From Synergistaceae bacterium (GTDB lineage Bacteria > Synergistota > Synergistia > Synergistales > Aminobacteriaceae), in NCBI GenBank assembly GCA_017451025.1, contig JAFSSM010000011.1, positions 1 to 64,000 on the forward strand: a stretch of DNA of 64,000 nucleotides, given 5' to 3'. This document shows, piece after piece, positions 51,580 through 60,607 of this stretch (within the stretch, counting starts at the first letter, position 1; every line of letters begins with the position of its first letter). Both the position numbers and the translations under genes were made by a program. The notes beneath the pieces are model-generated. The model had not been told where the DNA came from and searched no databases. It was given only the letters and a program-made list of their open reading frames with translations.

Positions 51580-52989
51580 ATGGCAGAAGTCAACAAGGAT
51601 ATTAAGATTGAGCCGATAAACGGTTCAGGCTTCAGGATTTTTGCTCTGCCCCCGAAGTACTTTGCGGCATTTGCGGCGATAGTTCTTCTGTCCGCAATGC
51701 TCGGTGTGCTTCCGGCAGGAATGGCAGGATGTTTCGCGTTCATGATTGTCTGCGGTGCGATTCTGCAGGAACTCGGCGACCATCTCCCAATCGTCAATAC
51801 ATTCTTGGGCGGCGGGCCGGTCGTTATCATTTTCGGCATGGGCTACCTGCGCTACATGAATTTCTTCGGAGTGTTCGATGTAATCTCCGGCCTCATCGCA
51901 AAGCCGGGTTTCACAGCAACCCTCATGAAGAATATTGATACCTTCTTCAAGCCGACGGGTGCATTCCTGGACTTCTACATTGCGGCACTGATTACCGGCT
52001 CAATTCTCGGCATGAACCGCAAGCTCCTCGTGAAGGCGGCGGCACGTTACTTCCCGGCAATCTTCGGGGCTATAGCTGTGTCGTTCGGACTCGTGGCAAT
52101 CGCCGGACAGATGAGCGGTTTCGGCGTGGTGAAGGCAATCCTCCTTATCGCCCTCCCCATAATGGGCGGCGGTATGGGCGCGGGTGCTGTGCCTCTGAGC
52201 AAGATATTCGAATCGTCGGGCACAATGACCGCAGAACAGGCAATCTCCATCATGAACCCTGCTGTAGCTATCGGCAACGCGACATCAATAGTCCTCGCCG
52301 GAATCCTCACCAAGATTCTCGTCGGTAAGTTCCTGAACGGTCAGGGAGCACTCATGAAGGCAGGAGCTGGCGATGACCCGTCGGAGTTCGAGATTTCGCC
52401 GGAGATGCAGGCCAAGCGCGATAAGGTTACTGTTACGAATCTGGGTATCGGCCTTCTCGTAGCAACATCATTCTTCGCGTGGGGGTATATCGTCGCCGGA
52501 ATATGGATTAAGCTCGTCCCGTCGGTGAACATTCACGCCTACGCATGGATGATAATTTCTGTGGCAATCTGCAAAATCTTCAACCTTCTTCCTGAGTTCA
52601 TCGAGGTCGACTGCTACCAGTGGTTTCAGTTCGTGATGAAGAATCTCACCTCGATGCTGATGGTCGGAATAGGCCTGTGCTATCTGAGCCTTGATGTCGT
52701 TATCGAGAGCTTCTCGATGATGTACCTGCTTATGTGCTTCCTTGCGTGCATCGGCGCATTCATCGGCGCGGGGCTTGTTGGTGCGTTCGTGGGGTTCTAC
52801 CCTGTCGAGGCTGGAATTACCGCCGGACTGTGCATGTCCAACATGGGCGGAACAGGAGACGTTGCGGTTCTGTCTGCGGCCCACAGAATGGAGCTTATGC
52901 CGTTTGCGCAGATATCCTCGCGTCTCGGCGGTGCAATCATCCTCATAATGGGAAGCCTTATGCTCTCAACGTTAGGAAGTATGCTGTAG
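51580..52989 (+). CDS. 2-hydroxycarboxylate transporter (malate/citrate type)
   Basis: A 469-residue inner-membrane symporter of the 2HCT family (CitS/MaeN/CimH). About 11 hydrophobic helices and the two family GGxG-type loops are seen: GGGMGAGAVPLSKIFE (about 201-216) and SNMGGTGDVAVLSAA (about 426-440). It probably takes up malate with Na+ or exchanges it, feeding the malic enzyme gene just upstream. The exact substrate is an inference from that neighbour. Confidence 0.93.
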   Translation: MAEVNKDIKIEPINGSGFRIFALPPKYFAAFAAIVLLSAMLGVLPAGMAGCFAFMIVCGAILQELGDHLPIVNTFLGGGPVVIIFGMGYLRYMNFFGVFDVISGLIAKPGFTATLMKNIDTFFKPTGAFLDFYIAALITGSILGMNRKLLVKAAARYFPAIFGAIAVSFGLVAIAGQMSGFGVVKAILLIALPIMGGGMGAGAVPLSKIFESSGTMTAEQAISIMNPAVAIGNATSIVLAGILTKILVGKFLNGQGALMKAGAGDDPSEFEISPEMQAKRDKVTVTNLGIGLLVATSFFAWGYIVAGIWIKLVPSVNIHAYAWMIISVAICKIFNLLPEFIEVDCYQWFQFVMKNLTSMLMVGIGLCYLSLDVVIESFSMMYLLMCFLACIGAFIGAGLVGAFVGFYPVEAGITAGLCMSNMGGTGDVAVLSAAHRMELMPFAQISSRLGGAIILIMGSLMLSTLGSML

Positions 52990-52990
52990 A

Positions 52991-53563
52991 GTGAAGTGCA
53001 TTAACTGCAATAAACCTCAGCCTGAATACAGCTTCAGAGTCCTTGAAGTTCACACGCTTCACGTAAGGGACTTCGGGGGCGAGAAACTCATTCAGGCATT
53101 AGGGGAACAAAGAACGTTTGAAGTTTGTGCGGCCTGTGTCTCTTCGGAGATGCGGGCCTCGCTTTTTCCGGCAGGGAGGATTGCGCGCAGGTGTGCGGGG
53201 TTCGTCGGTCTGGTCTTGGCCGGAATTGCCCTGACGCTGGCACTGAGCCTACGTGATGTGATGAACGCCTTGCGTGTTATCGGTCCGCTGTGTATGTTTG
53301 TCGGGTTGTCGGGAATCGCCGGGAAGGTCAGGGATGCGCTGAGCCTGCGGAAACTTCTTGCGGGCATGAACGAGGCGGAAGCCCGGAAGTTCTGTGCGTG
53401 GCAGTGCGTCATTAGGAATGCGCCGAAAAAGTACAACGACAACGACATTACATATATCCCCGTTGACGAAGAGACTGCGGGTCTGAGTGCCCGTGAACTT
53501 GCAGAGAAATACTGCCTCATTCCTGCAATAGCGAATCAGGTGCACTCGACTATAGATAAATAG
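52991..53563 (+). CDS. Zinc-ribbon membrane protein of unknown function
   Basis: A 190-residue protein with GTG start one base after the transporter stop. An N-terminal Cys pair (CINC, 3-6) and a second pair (CAAC, about 46-49) form a likely zinc ribbon; two hydrophobic helices lie at about 68-85 and 91-108; the rest is a soluble part (to 190). Not recognised as a named family. It is translationally linked to the transporter before it and to the envelope gene after it, whose GTG overlaps its TAG. Confidence 0.7.
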   Translation: MKCINCNKPQPEYSFRVLEVHTLHVRDFGGEKLIQALGEQRTFEVCAACVSSEMRASLFPAGRIARRCAGFVGLVLAGIALTLALSLRDVMNALRVIGPLCMFVGLSGIAGKVRDALSLRKLLAGMNEAEARKFCAWQCVIRNAPKKYNDNDITYIPVDEETAGLSARELAEKYCLIPAIANQVHSTIDK

Positions 53564-53964
53564 TGAAACGTTTATTTGTGTGTGCTGTTCTCGTGCTGGC
53601 GATGAGTCTCTGTGCTCATGCGGCAGACAACAGCAGGTATGTCGTCCTCGAGAACATAGAGGGCGAAGGCAGAAACCGCGAGGAGGCCATACAATCCGCG
53701 TGGCTTACTGGCATTCGCGAGGCAGTCGGGAGCTTCATTGACTCCAGGACAGAGCTGAACAATGACCAGCTCACGGAGAGAATAATTGCCTACAACAGAG
53801 GACTCGTAGAACGCTACGAGGTAACGGGCGTTGACGACAGCAAATCCGAACATGGCATCTACAAGCTCACGATGAAGCTGTGGCTTCTGCGTGATGTTCT
53901 CAGGGACGGGCAAAGCATGTTACGGCAGGGAGCGCGGAAATCTCTTTCTCGCCGGAAAATGTGA
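53563..53964 (+). CDS. Exported protein, N-terminal fragment of a frameshifted gene
   Basis: The 133 codons start with a signal peptide (MKRLFVCAVLVLAMSLCAHA) and continue with VVLENIEGEGRNREEAIQSAWLTGIREAVG, a pattern found in periplasmic proteins of the LPP20/FlgT-like kind where the first strand is followed by an amphipathic helix. After about 53930 the coherent protein sequence moves to another frame (ISFSPENVKRRKEALDP...), so the last 15 residues here are frameshift product. GTG start overlaps the TAG of the gene before. Confidence 0.6.
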   Translation: MKRLFVCAVLVLAMSLCAHAADNSRYVVLENIEGEGRNREEAIQSAWLTGIREAVGSFIDSRTELNNDQLTERIIAYNRGLVERYEVTGVDDSKSEHGIYKLTMKLWLLRDVLRDGQSMLRQGARKSLSRRKM

Positions 53965-54512
53965 AGAGGCGCAAGGAGGCACTTGACCCTAAAGTCCTCG
54001 AAGCACGCAACGCCGCCGCCGAGACATCGAAGGCCAAAGCTCAGGCTGAACGTCGAGGTGAACTTCAACGATAAGCTCTACAAAAACTCCTTTGTTCCGG
54101 ACTTGGAGCAGGTGAAGAACGTTATACTCATCAAGCAGAAGGACTTAGCGGCCCGGACTACAGCATTGCAGTGTACGACAAGCCGGAGAGGTTCGGGGTG
54201 AGGCTGTACGGCTTCAAGTCTGGAGATGTGGAACAGATTAATGCGGTGCTGAGGAAATTTGCGGCCACTACGCAGAGAGTGCGGGGGCTTCTGCTGGAAC
54301 TTCAGGACGAGGACAGGGAGACCATCGAGACGATAGAGACACCCTTAACGTTGAAATTCCTGCTCTCCGAGAACACGGGGGATTTTGCTGTGCACAACAC
54401 AATCATGAAGAAGACGGGAAGTTCTTTCTCCGAGAGCCTGAAAATTGTTGTGCCTGTCGATATGGAACTGCCGGAAGAAGTCCTGCCCTACGTAAAGTTC
54501 TTCAAGGTCTAG
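53965..54512 (+). pseudogene. Remainder of the frameshifted envelope gene
   Basis: Three further frame changes are needed to follow the protein: KRRKEALDPKVLEARNAAAE (to about 54060), then LNVEVNFNDKLYKNSFVPDL (to about 54155), then GPDYSIAVYDKPERFGVRLY to the TAG at 54510. The final part (about 113 residues) is continuous and protein-like. Either the gene is decayed by indels or the assembly has several one-base errors here. Confidence 0.55.
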
Positions 54513-54515
54513 CTG

Positions 54516-55199
54516 ATGATTGGCGAACCTCCATCACCTGCATGGCTTGGCGCAAGTCTCGGAACTTCAAGCGGAAACAGAGGCGCAGTGATTACGTCTA
54601 TGAGATCTGACGGTCCGGCAAAAAGCGGCGGCCTGCAAGTCGGAAATATAATCACCGCAATTGACGGCAAGAGAGTACGATGCAAACGGGATAATAGCTC
54701 AGTAGTGTTAGTTGTGTTGTCGGTGTGCTCGGCGGGCCATTCTGCGCCCACATTAACCGCAGACGATTTCACCTCGCCTATTCAGGCACCAGAAGAACAG
54801 CGTGAAAAGCTGCTGGCCGTGCAGAGCCCCGATGCAGTCAAGACAGAGGATGACCCGGAACTTGAAGTGCAGGTTACGAGCGCGCTCACTGCACAGGACG
54901 CGATAAACGCAATAGTTCAGCGTCATGAAGAGGGCTGTAATATGGTCGCGATGCCCGGCGGAGGCTACGGCTTCGTTGCTACGGGAATGGGCACTTACCG
55001 CAAGGACATGAAGAACATCACGGCTCTCCGCATTGCACAGCGCAACGCATACGTTCAGGCACTCATGCAGGCGAAGGTGCAGATGGCAGGGCAAGTCAGC
55101 GGGCTGGCAATGAATGGCCGCACGAATTTTGACCAGTTTGTGAGCGCGGAGGACGACGACACGCAGAGCACAAGCAGATCGTCATCATCAAGCTCCTAG
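54516..55199 (+). pseudogene. Partial PDZ domain fused to another envelope protein, ends at in-frame TAG
   Basis: The first 55 residues are a PDZ-like piece (PAWLGASLG... GAVITSMRSDGPAKSGGLQVG, NIITAIDGKRV). Directly after comes a stretch that looks like a signal peptide (SSVVLVVLSVCSAGHSA, about 62-78), which should not sit mid-protein; the two were probably joined by deletion. The rest (ALTAQDAINAIVQRHEEG..., TALRIAQRNAYVQALMQAKV) is an LPP20-like module. It ends in a Ser-rich run and TAG at 55197. The same frame continues past this TAG with protein-like sequence. Confidence 0.55.
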
Positions 55200-55250
55200 A
55201 GCATAAGGAGCACGGTTGCGGCAGTTCTGAAGGGCTACGTAACCTACAAC

Positions 55251-55946
55251 GTGTATGACGACTTCGAGAACGGGCTGGTGTACGTTACGATAGTGAGCAC
55301 CCCAAAGACACGCGGGGCATTCAGCAGTGTAATAGACACCACGATAGCCGCAGAGAACATCAACGCCGGAATTAATGCCGTGCTCGCGGAATTGCAGAGC
55401 GGATTGATGCCGCTTGTGGGCGGGCGCATTGTTGAGGACCCTGTAACGGGAGAGATTGCGTTTGTCGGTTTCGGCAGTGCAGTAGTCAGGCAGACCAACA
55501 ACCCCGCAATGAAGGTACAGCTTTTGAGGACGGCTCAGGCTTCGGCACGCTTAAGGGCAGAGGATGCATTATGCGGAATAATTGTAGGCGACGTTACCAG
55601 AGGCATGACTCAGCTCGACGAACAGACCAGAGAGTCAATGACGAGCTGCGTCAACGCTGAGGCACAGGACCCGATGAACGGCTACGCGGCTTCTGCGGAC
55701 ATCGAGGAGGCGGAGAAGGCACAGAACGAATTTCGCACAAATATGCAGTTCAGCCAGACGATAGAGACCGCGCGAAGAGGAATATTGCCGCAGGGTGTAG
55801 GCCGTCGTGCTTGGATTGACGACGAGGGAGCTTTTGCCTACGCAGTCGCGATTTACCGTCCATCAATGACGAACGCGGCGGCACAGGCGGCGAAGGAGAT
55901 GCGCGAAACCCAGATAATACAGCCCGCAACGCAACAGGAACGGTAA
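55251..55946 (+). pseudogene. Continuation of the LPP20-like envelope protein after TAG
   Basis: These codons stay in the same frame as 54516-55199; between them lies only TAG and the readable S-I-R-S-T-V-A-A-V-L-K-G-Y-V-T-Y-N. The 231 residues after GTG 55251 include two more alpha/beta segments (VTIVSTPKTRG, TAQASARLRAEDALCGIIVGD) and a charged helix end (AKEMRETQIIQP). No signal peptide or good ribosome site is seen, so it is best viewed as the second half of one protein. Confidence 0.55.
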
Positions 55947-55961
55947 AGCAGCCTCTGTAGA

Positions 55962-56513
55962 ATGCTCATAGCAATTATTATTCTGGGGCTGTTAATCTCT
56001 CCGGCACTTGCTGTGAGTCCCGACGACGCAATGACTTTTCTGCGCGACAAGACTCCTCCGATTGTTCAGGAGAAATTCTCACGCGTTAAGATTGAGGCTT
56101 CCCCGTGTGTAGTTGAGCACGGGGGAGTTGTGTATTCGCTGGCGGCTGTACCTGTACGCGGTGCGCAGAACTCTTTTAGTATGGCGGCAGTGCGTCAGGC
56201 ATCACTTAGGGCGGCTGTGAACTTGGCCAGGTACCTCGACAACGGAAAGACCATCACGGAAGGTTACGGGGACACCGGCGCGGTCAATCATGTCCTTCTT
56301 GAACACTATGAACTTCGTGCAGGGTTCAGCTCTTCGGGAAAAGTCATCAATGACTGTGCGTTTGCCCTAGTTGCCGCCAGAAAAATCAACGCACCGATTT
56401 CACGCAAGGACTTCAACACGAAATATTGCGAATACCTTTACAACGAGGGACAGGGGTTATTCTCGTCAGGCAGGATTTTGTTCAACGCCGGGCACAAGGA
56501 TGAGGGGTTTTGA
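55962..56513 (+). CDS. Exported protein of unknown function, frameshifted near the end
   Basis: A 183-residue protein with signal peptide (MLIAIIILGLLISPALA). The body (VRQASLRAAVNLARYLDNGKTI, FALVAARKINAPI) resembles the other envelope proteins of this cluster, and the end begins a repeat-like helix (YLYNEGQGLFSSGRILFNAG). Its TGA at 56511 falls in GGGTTTTGACG; with three T instead of four the frame would run on as DVLEHAYNLRR to TAG 56545, which fits the helix better. No known family. Confidence 0.6.
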   Translation: MLIAIIILGLLISPALAVSPDDAMTFLRDKTPPIVQEKFSRVKIEASPCVVEHGGVVYSLAAVPVRGAQNSFSMAAVRQASLRAAVNLARYLDNGKTITEGYGDTGAVNHVLLEHYELRAGFSSSGKVINDCAFALVAARKINAPISRKDFNTKYCEYLYNEGQGLFSSGRILFNAGHKDEGF

Positions 56514-56576
56514 CGTTCTTGAACACGCATATAACTTGAGGAGATAGACTGTTTACTGTTCGTTCGGCTCGACAGC

Positions 56577-56613
56577 AAAAATATATCCCCCTTAAACGCT
56601 CGGGGGGATTTTG
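56577..56613. terminator. Terminator between the envelope cluster and the PIN-like gene
   Basis: ATCCCCC and GGGGGAT pair around a loop; the T-run is best on the minus strand (ATATATTTTT). Confidence 0.75.
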
Positions 56614-56633
56614 TCTGTGTTATCCGGAATGCA

Positions 56634-57506
56634 TCATAATTCCGCTACAGCCGCTCTAAGTTCCTCGATATTGCTGCAGAATTTTACCTGAGTCCCGACT
56701 CCCAGAAAGTGATACACAGCCTCGCTCTTAATCGCAAAATTCTTGTCCATAGCAATCATGACATCTGCCGCCGTTGCGTAAATGCAGTGAGTAGTGTCGT
56801 GCGTCGATGATATGGCTGTCTTAGCTTCCTTTTCCTCCCGGTAACCGCAGAAATTCAGTATCCTCATGAGAATTTCTATAGTGTATTCCAGTTCGTTGAA
56901 GGAATGTTTCAGCCGTGTGCTGTAATTCCCTCTGGATAACCGTAAATCTGCGGGCAGAGTTTTATCAACACCCAGCACCATTAGCGGGAAAACCACTCTC
57001 GGAGATGAGTTGTACTGTCTTACGATATATTCACTGTTCGCGTTGAAGTGGTCAATCTGTTCCTTAATTTTAGGGTGCTCCCAAATTTCAGCGGGAGACA
57101 GGACAGGGATCGAAAGGTTATGCTTGTCTTCCTTTCTCATCCTGCTGTAATTTTCCTTGTCAATCCGGAATCTTTCCAGGCTGTCATTCTCAACTGTCTG
57201 CCTGGTATCAATCCCCTTTACTCTTCTGTACACATCGCGCGTTCTCTCATGCCTGATAATAAGTTCTGTCATTGTTGGCAGAATTTCAGTCGAGTTTGTT
57301 ATCTCGTCAATAATGCCCCGCAGTTCGGGAGCTTTTGCGCTGTATGGAGATTCTTTCTTCATTTCTACCTGATACGTTTCCTCAATGTGAGCCGGACTAT
57401 ACAGTATCTGAATCTTCTTTCTTGCGCATTCATCAATGACGAAATTTTTTAGGTCCTTATCGTTGAGACACTTGATATAAACGTTATGGTCAAGATACAG
57501 CTTCAT
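56634..57506 (-). CDS. PIN-like domain protein
   Basis: A 290-residue protein. The start MKLYLDHNVYIKCL places an Asp at the end of strand 1, and the C-terminal part TISSTHDTTHCIYATAADVMIAMDKNFA has the Asp-containing helix and strand of PIN-type nucleases (acidic residues in H-D-x-x-H and M-D-K). Between them is a long helical insert rich in Glu and Arg (about 85-170). No antitoxin gene is next to it: its 5' neighbour is a divergent transporter 130 bases away. RNase or DNase activity is possible; the role is unknown. Confidence 0.6.
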   Translation of the reverse strand: MKLYLDHNVYIKCLNDKDLKNFVIDECARKKIQILYSPAHIEETYQVEMKKESPYSAKAPELRGIIDEITNSTEILPTMTELIIRHERTRDVYRRVKGIDTRQTVENDSLERFRIDKENYSRMRKEDKHNLSIPVLSPAEIWEHPKIKEQIDHFNANSEYIVRQYNSSPRVVFPLMVLGVDKTLPADLRLSRGNYSTRLKHSFNELEYTIEILMRILNFCGYREEKEAKTAISSTHDTTHCIYATAADVMIAMDKNFAIKSEAVYHFLGVGTQVKFCSNIEELRAAVAEL

Positions 57507-57636
57507 ACTTGTTCTTCCTCCATTTCGAAATTTATCGTGAAGCTAAAGGATTTTACAGTAAAATCATTGTCAGTCAAATTGACAATCCCGCACAGTCATA
57601 ATAATTTTATTGCACACACAGGTTGAGGAGGCTGAT

Positions 57637-58581
57637 ATGATGAGTGAGAGTTTTTTTGCGGCAATAAGGGTTGTTACACCGCTCATGCTGTTAATGGCTG
57701 TTGGTTGGTTCTCCCGTGTCAGAAAATGGATTGACCGCCCCACAATGAAGGAATATGACCGCTTAATCTTCAAGGTGTTCATGCCTGTCCTTCTGTTCAA
57801 GAATATATACGACATGGATTATTCGAAGGGTCTCGCGTGGAAGGAGCTAATCTTTGTAGCGGTGTGCCTGCTGGTGAATTTTGCGTTCAGCATGACATTT
57901 CCGAGACTGCTCACTAAGGACGGCAGGAAGTATTCAGTTCTTGGTCAGTCCACCGTAAGAGGCAACTATATACTGTTCGGAATAGCGGTATGTGAGGCGT
58001 TATACGGCGAGGGCAGGACAAGAATGGTAGTTATGCTCGGTGTGCTGGTCATACCTGCAATAAATATCTTCTCGGCAATAATCCTCGAGGCCGGTCGCTC
58101 GAAACAGGCTAACCTTCTGCAATTGTTCCTGGCAATCTTCAAGAACCCTATGATAATTGGAGCAATCGCAGGCTTCATCGTTAAGGGCCTGGGTATAGTG
58201 ATACCTGCCCCCATCTGGTCAGTAATCAGGAGTATAGCGAACTCAACAACAACGGTCAGCTTTATATCATTGGGAGTTGGTCTAGACATGGCGCAGGCAC
58301 TCAGCGATAAAAGACTTTTGCTGTGGGGAGTATTCTTGAGAATGGTTGTAGTGCCTGGAGTGTTTATGCCGCTGTCAGTGCTTGCCGGTTTCAGGGGAGA
58401 AAGTTTGTGTGCAATGATGGTTGTGTTCGCAGCTCCTGCCGCTGTTGCCTCGTACCCTATGGCTGTAGCTATGGGAGCTGACGGACAATTGGCGGGTCAG
58501 ATTGTGTGCGTAACTACTGTGCTTTCTGTGCTGACGATATTCCTGTGGACGTTCGGGTTTCATGCGCTGGGGCTGATGTGA
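57637..58581 (+). CDS. AEC family transporter (auxin efflux carrier type)
   Basis: An inner-membrane permease of 314 residues with about ten hydrophobic helices in the AEC pattern: FFAAIRVVTPLMLLMAVGWFSR at the start, ILEAGRSKQANLLQLFLAIFKNPMIIGAIAGFI mid-chain, and AAPAAVASYPMAVAMG near the end. Bacterial members move malate, other carboxylates or small organic acids. GAGGAGG lies five bases before ATG 57637. Followed by a nitroreductase 15 bases on, probably one operon. Confidence 0.9.
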   Translation: MMSESFFAAIRVVTPLMLLMAVGWFSRVRKWIDRPTMKEYDRLIFKVFMPVLLFKNIYDMDYSKGLAWKELIFVAVCLLVNFAFSMTFPRLLTKDGRKYSVLGQSTVRGNYILFGIAVCEALYGEGRTRMVVMLGVLVIPAINIFSAIILEAGRSKQANLLQLFLAIFKNPMIIGAIAGFIVKGLGIVIPAPIWSVIRSIANSTTTVSFISLGVGLDMAQALSDKRLLLWGVFLRMVVVPGVFMPLSVLAGFRGESLCAMMVVFAAPAAVASYPMAVAMGADGQLAGQIVCVTTVLSVLTIFLWTFGFHALGLM

Positions 58582-58596
58582 AAGGAGTAATATTTT

Positions 58597-59196
58597 ATGG
58601 AGTTCTATGATGTCATAAACAGGCGAAGAAGTATCAGGCAGTTTGTGGACAAAGAGATTCCGCGTGATGTGCTGGAAAGGATACTTGATGCAGGGCTGAA
58701 AGCTCCGTCGTCAAATCATCAAAGACGCTGGGAACTGCTGACACTGACGGACAAGACAATAATTCTCAGCCTTGCCAAGCTCATCAAGCCTTACCCTTGC
58801 CGCATAACTGAGCCGAAATCTCCCCAGCAGGAAATGTTCAAGATTGCTTATCCCAAGCAGCGCACAATGATTGAGGAGTCATCATGCGTGATTCTGCCGT
58901 TCTTCAAGCAGAAATATCCGCTCAGTGAAGAGAAAAATGGTTACGGCCTGATGGATTACGGTGCGACTTGGGCATTGATTGAGAACATGCTTCTTGCAGC
59001 AGCTGCTGAAGGTCTGGGGTCGGTCGTACACATTCCTGTTAAGAAAGAGCCTGAACAGATAAGGAAGTTCCTGAGTATTCCTGAAGGCTGGGGTTTGCCT
59101 GCACTTGTCATTCTAGGTTACGCAAACCCCGATGCGGAAGTCCCTGCGCAGGTTAAGGCGACTGTAGAAAATAGAGTCCGCTGGAATAAATGGTGA
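58597..59196 (+). CDS. Nitroreductase family flavoprotein
   Basis: An FMN-dependent enzyme of 199 residues. The start MEFYDVINRRRSIRQFVDKEIP with the FMN-phosphate arginines, KAPSSNHQRRWELL, and GLGSVVHIPVKKEPEQIRKFLSIPEGWGLPALVILGYA are typical. Members reduce nitro compounds, quinones or enoates using NAD(P)H. AAAGGAG precedes the ATG. The cofactor is clear; the substrate is not. Confidence 0.92.
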   Translation: MEFYDVINRRRSIRQFVDKEIPRDVLERILDAGLKAPSSNHQRRWELLTLTDKTIILSLAKLIKPYPCRITEPKSPQQEMFKIAYPKQRTMIEESSCVILPFFKQKYPLSEEKNGYGLMDYGATWALIENMLLAAAAEGLGSVVHIPVKKEPEQIRKFLSIPEGWGLPALVILGYANPDAEVPAQVKATVENRVRWNKW

Positions 59197-59264
59197 AAAG
59201 CTGGTAAACGAGTCTGCTATAATTTCAGCGAGGGGGGAAATTTTCCAGAAGGGAGATTTTCTCG

Positions 59265-59888
59265 TTGAACCTGCTAGCAAAATTCTTCAGCAATGCCCGC
59301 AAACCTTCCGGCACTCTCGGAAAGATAATGATTGCCGGAATGAATATTTTTCACTCACCCGTTGCCGCTTGGGGCCTGTCGCACGTCGATATTTCCGAAC
59401 CGTCAGAGATAGCAGAACTCGGATGCGGTGGCGGTAAGAATATCAGGGACCTGCTCACAAAATACCCGGCCGCGAAAGTTACAGGCCTCGACTATTCCCC
59501 GCTGTCAATCGCAAAAGCAATAGCCTATAACCGCGAAGCTATAGCGTCAGGGAAATGTGAGCTTGTTGAAGGTGATGTATCGGCTATGACTTTTGAGGAC
59601 GGACGTTTTGACTTGGCCACAGCCTTTGAGACGATATACTTCTGGCCAGGACTTGAGAGGTGTTTTGCGGAGGTCAGAAGGATTCTGAAGGAGGGCGGGC
59701 ATTTCGTTATAGTCAGCGAGTCCGACGGGCAGGACAAAACCAGCCTGTGGTTCAAGCAGTATATTGATGGAATGAACATGTACACTCCGCCGGAAATAGA
59801 GTACGCGTTAAAGTCTGCGGGGTTCACTAACATCAAGACAGAACATCACCCCAAACATTCGTGGATAGTAATCATCGCTGAGAAGTGA
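59265..59888 (+). CDS. Class I SAM-dependent methyltransferase
   Basis: A 207-residue methyltransferase starting at TTG 59265, nine bases behind AAGGGAG; no ATG precedes the domain. Motif I is ELGCGGGKNIRDL (about 51-63), motif II has VTGLDYSPLSIAKA, then FDLATAFETIYFWPGLERCFAEVRRILKEGG. It resembles small-molecule methyltransferases of the UbiE/Methyltransf_11 group; substrate is unknown. Convergent with neuA across a terminator. Confidence 0.9.
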   Translation: MNLLAKFFSNARKPSGTLGKIMIAGMNIFHSPVAAWGLSHVDISEPSEIAELGCGGGKNIRDLLTKYPAAKVTGLDYSPLSIAKAIAYNREAIASGKCELVEGDVSAMTFEDGRFDLATAFETIYFWPGLERCFAEVRRILKEGGHFVIVSESDGQDKTSLWFKQYIDGMNMYTPPEIEYALKSAGFTNIKTEHHPKHSWIVIIAEK

Positions 59889-59894
59889 GCACAC

Positions 59895-59935
59895 AAAAAA
59901 TCCCGGCCAAGTTCAAAGACCGGGATTAGTTCTTA
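59895..59935. terminator. Terminator between methyltransferase and neuA
   Basis: ATCCCGG and CCGGGAT pair around a 13-base loop with an A-run before; on the minus strand it gives a T-run behind neuA. Confidence 0.85.
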
Positions 59936-60607
59936 TTTGCTGTGTCTGTGCATAAATTCTTCCGCCAGTGCCCAATCAGAAGGTTCATCAAGCTCAATTC
60001 CGCAATACTCCGGCATCTCATACACGGCTATCTTCCCTGACAGCCTGCACTCTGATTCTCGGATTGCCTTCACTGTGCTGATATAGAACGCTCCGTTTTC
60101 CATCAGGGTCCCGGCGAAATCCTGCCTTCTTGGCCTGTTCATGAAGTCATAGTTTATCGGCCTTCCGTCCTGCTCCCAGAAGAAGCGTTTTGTTCGCGAA
60201 CATGTCAGCAGTGAGTCATACCCTCCTTCACGAAACAGCATCATTGCTCCGTCAATATCATGTGATTGCGTGAGAGGGCTGGTTGCCTGCACAAGAATGA
60301 ACACATCATCGTCATTCAGCCCTGCCGCGTGAATATATTCCAGCATTACGCTTTCTGTGCTGGAGCTGTCCTGAGCGTTGGCAGGGTCGCGCTCGTACAA
60401 TCTAACCTTCTTCATACCAAAAGACTCTGCCGTCCTGAGAATATCTCTGCTGTCCGACGCAATAATCACACTGTCAACACATTGAGCATCGTTTGCGGCT
60501 CTGGCTGTCCAGTACACGAGAGGATGCCCGCAAAATGGCCGTATGTTCTTCATGGGAATGGACTTGCTGCCGCCGCGCACCGGGATAAATGCTATTGTGT
60601 TCATCAC
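59933..60607 (-). CDS. neuA: CMP-sialic acid synthetase family cytidylyltransferase
   Basis: Joins CTP and a nine-carbon acid (neuraminate, legionaminate or pseudaminate) to make the CMP sugar. The 224 residues are complete: FIPVRGGSKSIPMKNI (nucleotide-binding start), IASDSRDILRTAESFG, and the substrate strands ESVMLEYIHAAG, FILVQATSPL and FYISTVKAIRE. The start codon overlaps the neuB stop (two ATG choices, 60607 and 60604). It is the only undamaged gene of the sialic-acid locus, so its product may have no donor unless another nonulosonate synthase exists elsewhere. Confidence 0.9.
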   Translation of the reverse strand: MMNTIAFIPVRGGSKSIPMKNIRPFCGHPLVYWTARAANDAQCVDSVIIASDSRDILRTAESFGMKKVRLYERDPANAQDSSSTESVMLEYIHAAGLNDDDVFILVQATSPLTQSHDIDGAMMLFREGGYDSLLTCSRTKRFFWEQDGRPINYDFMNRPRRQDFAGTLMENGAFYISTVKAIRESECRLSGKIAVYEMPEYCGIELDEPSDWALAEEFMHRHSK

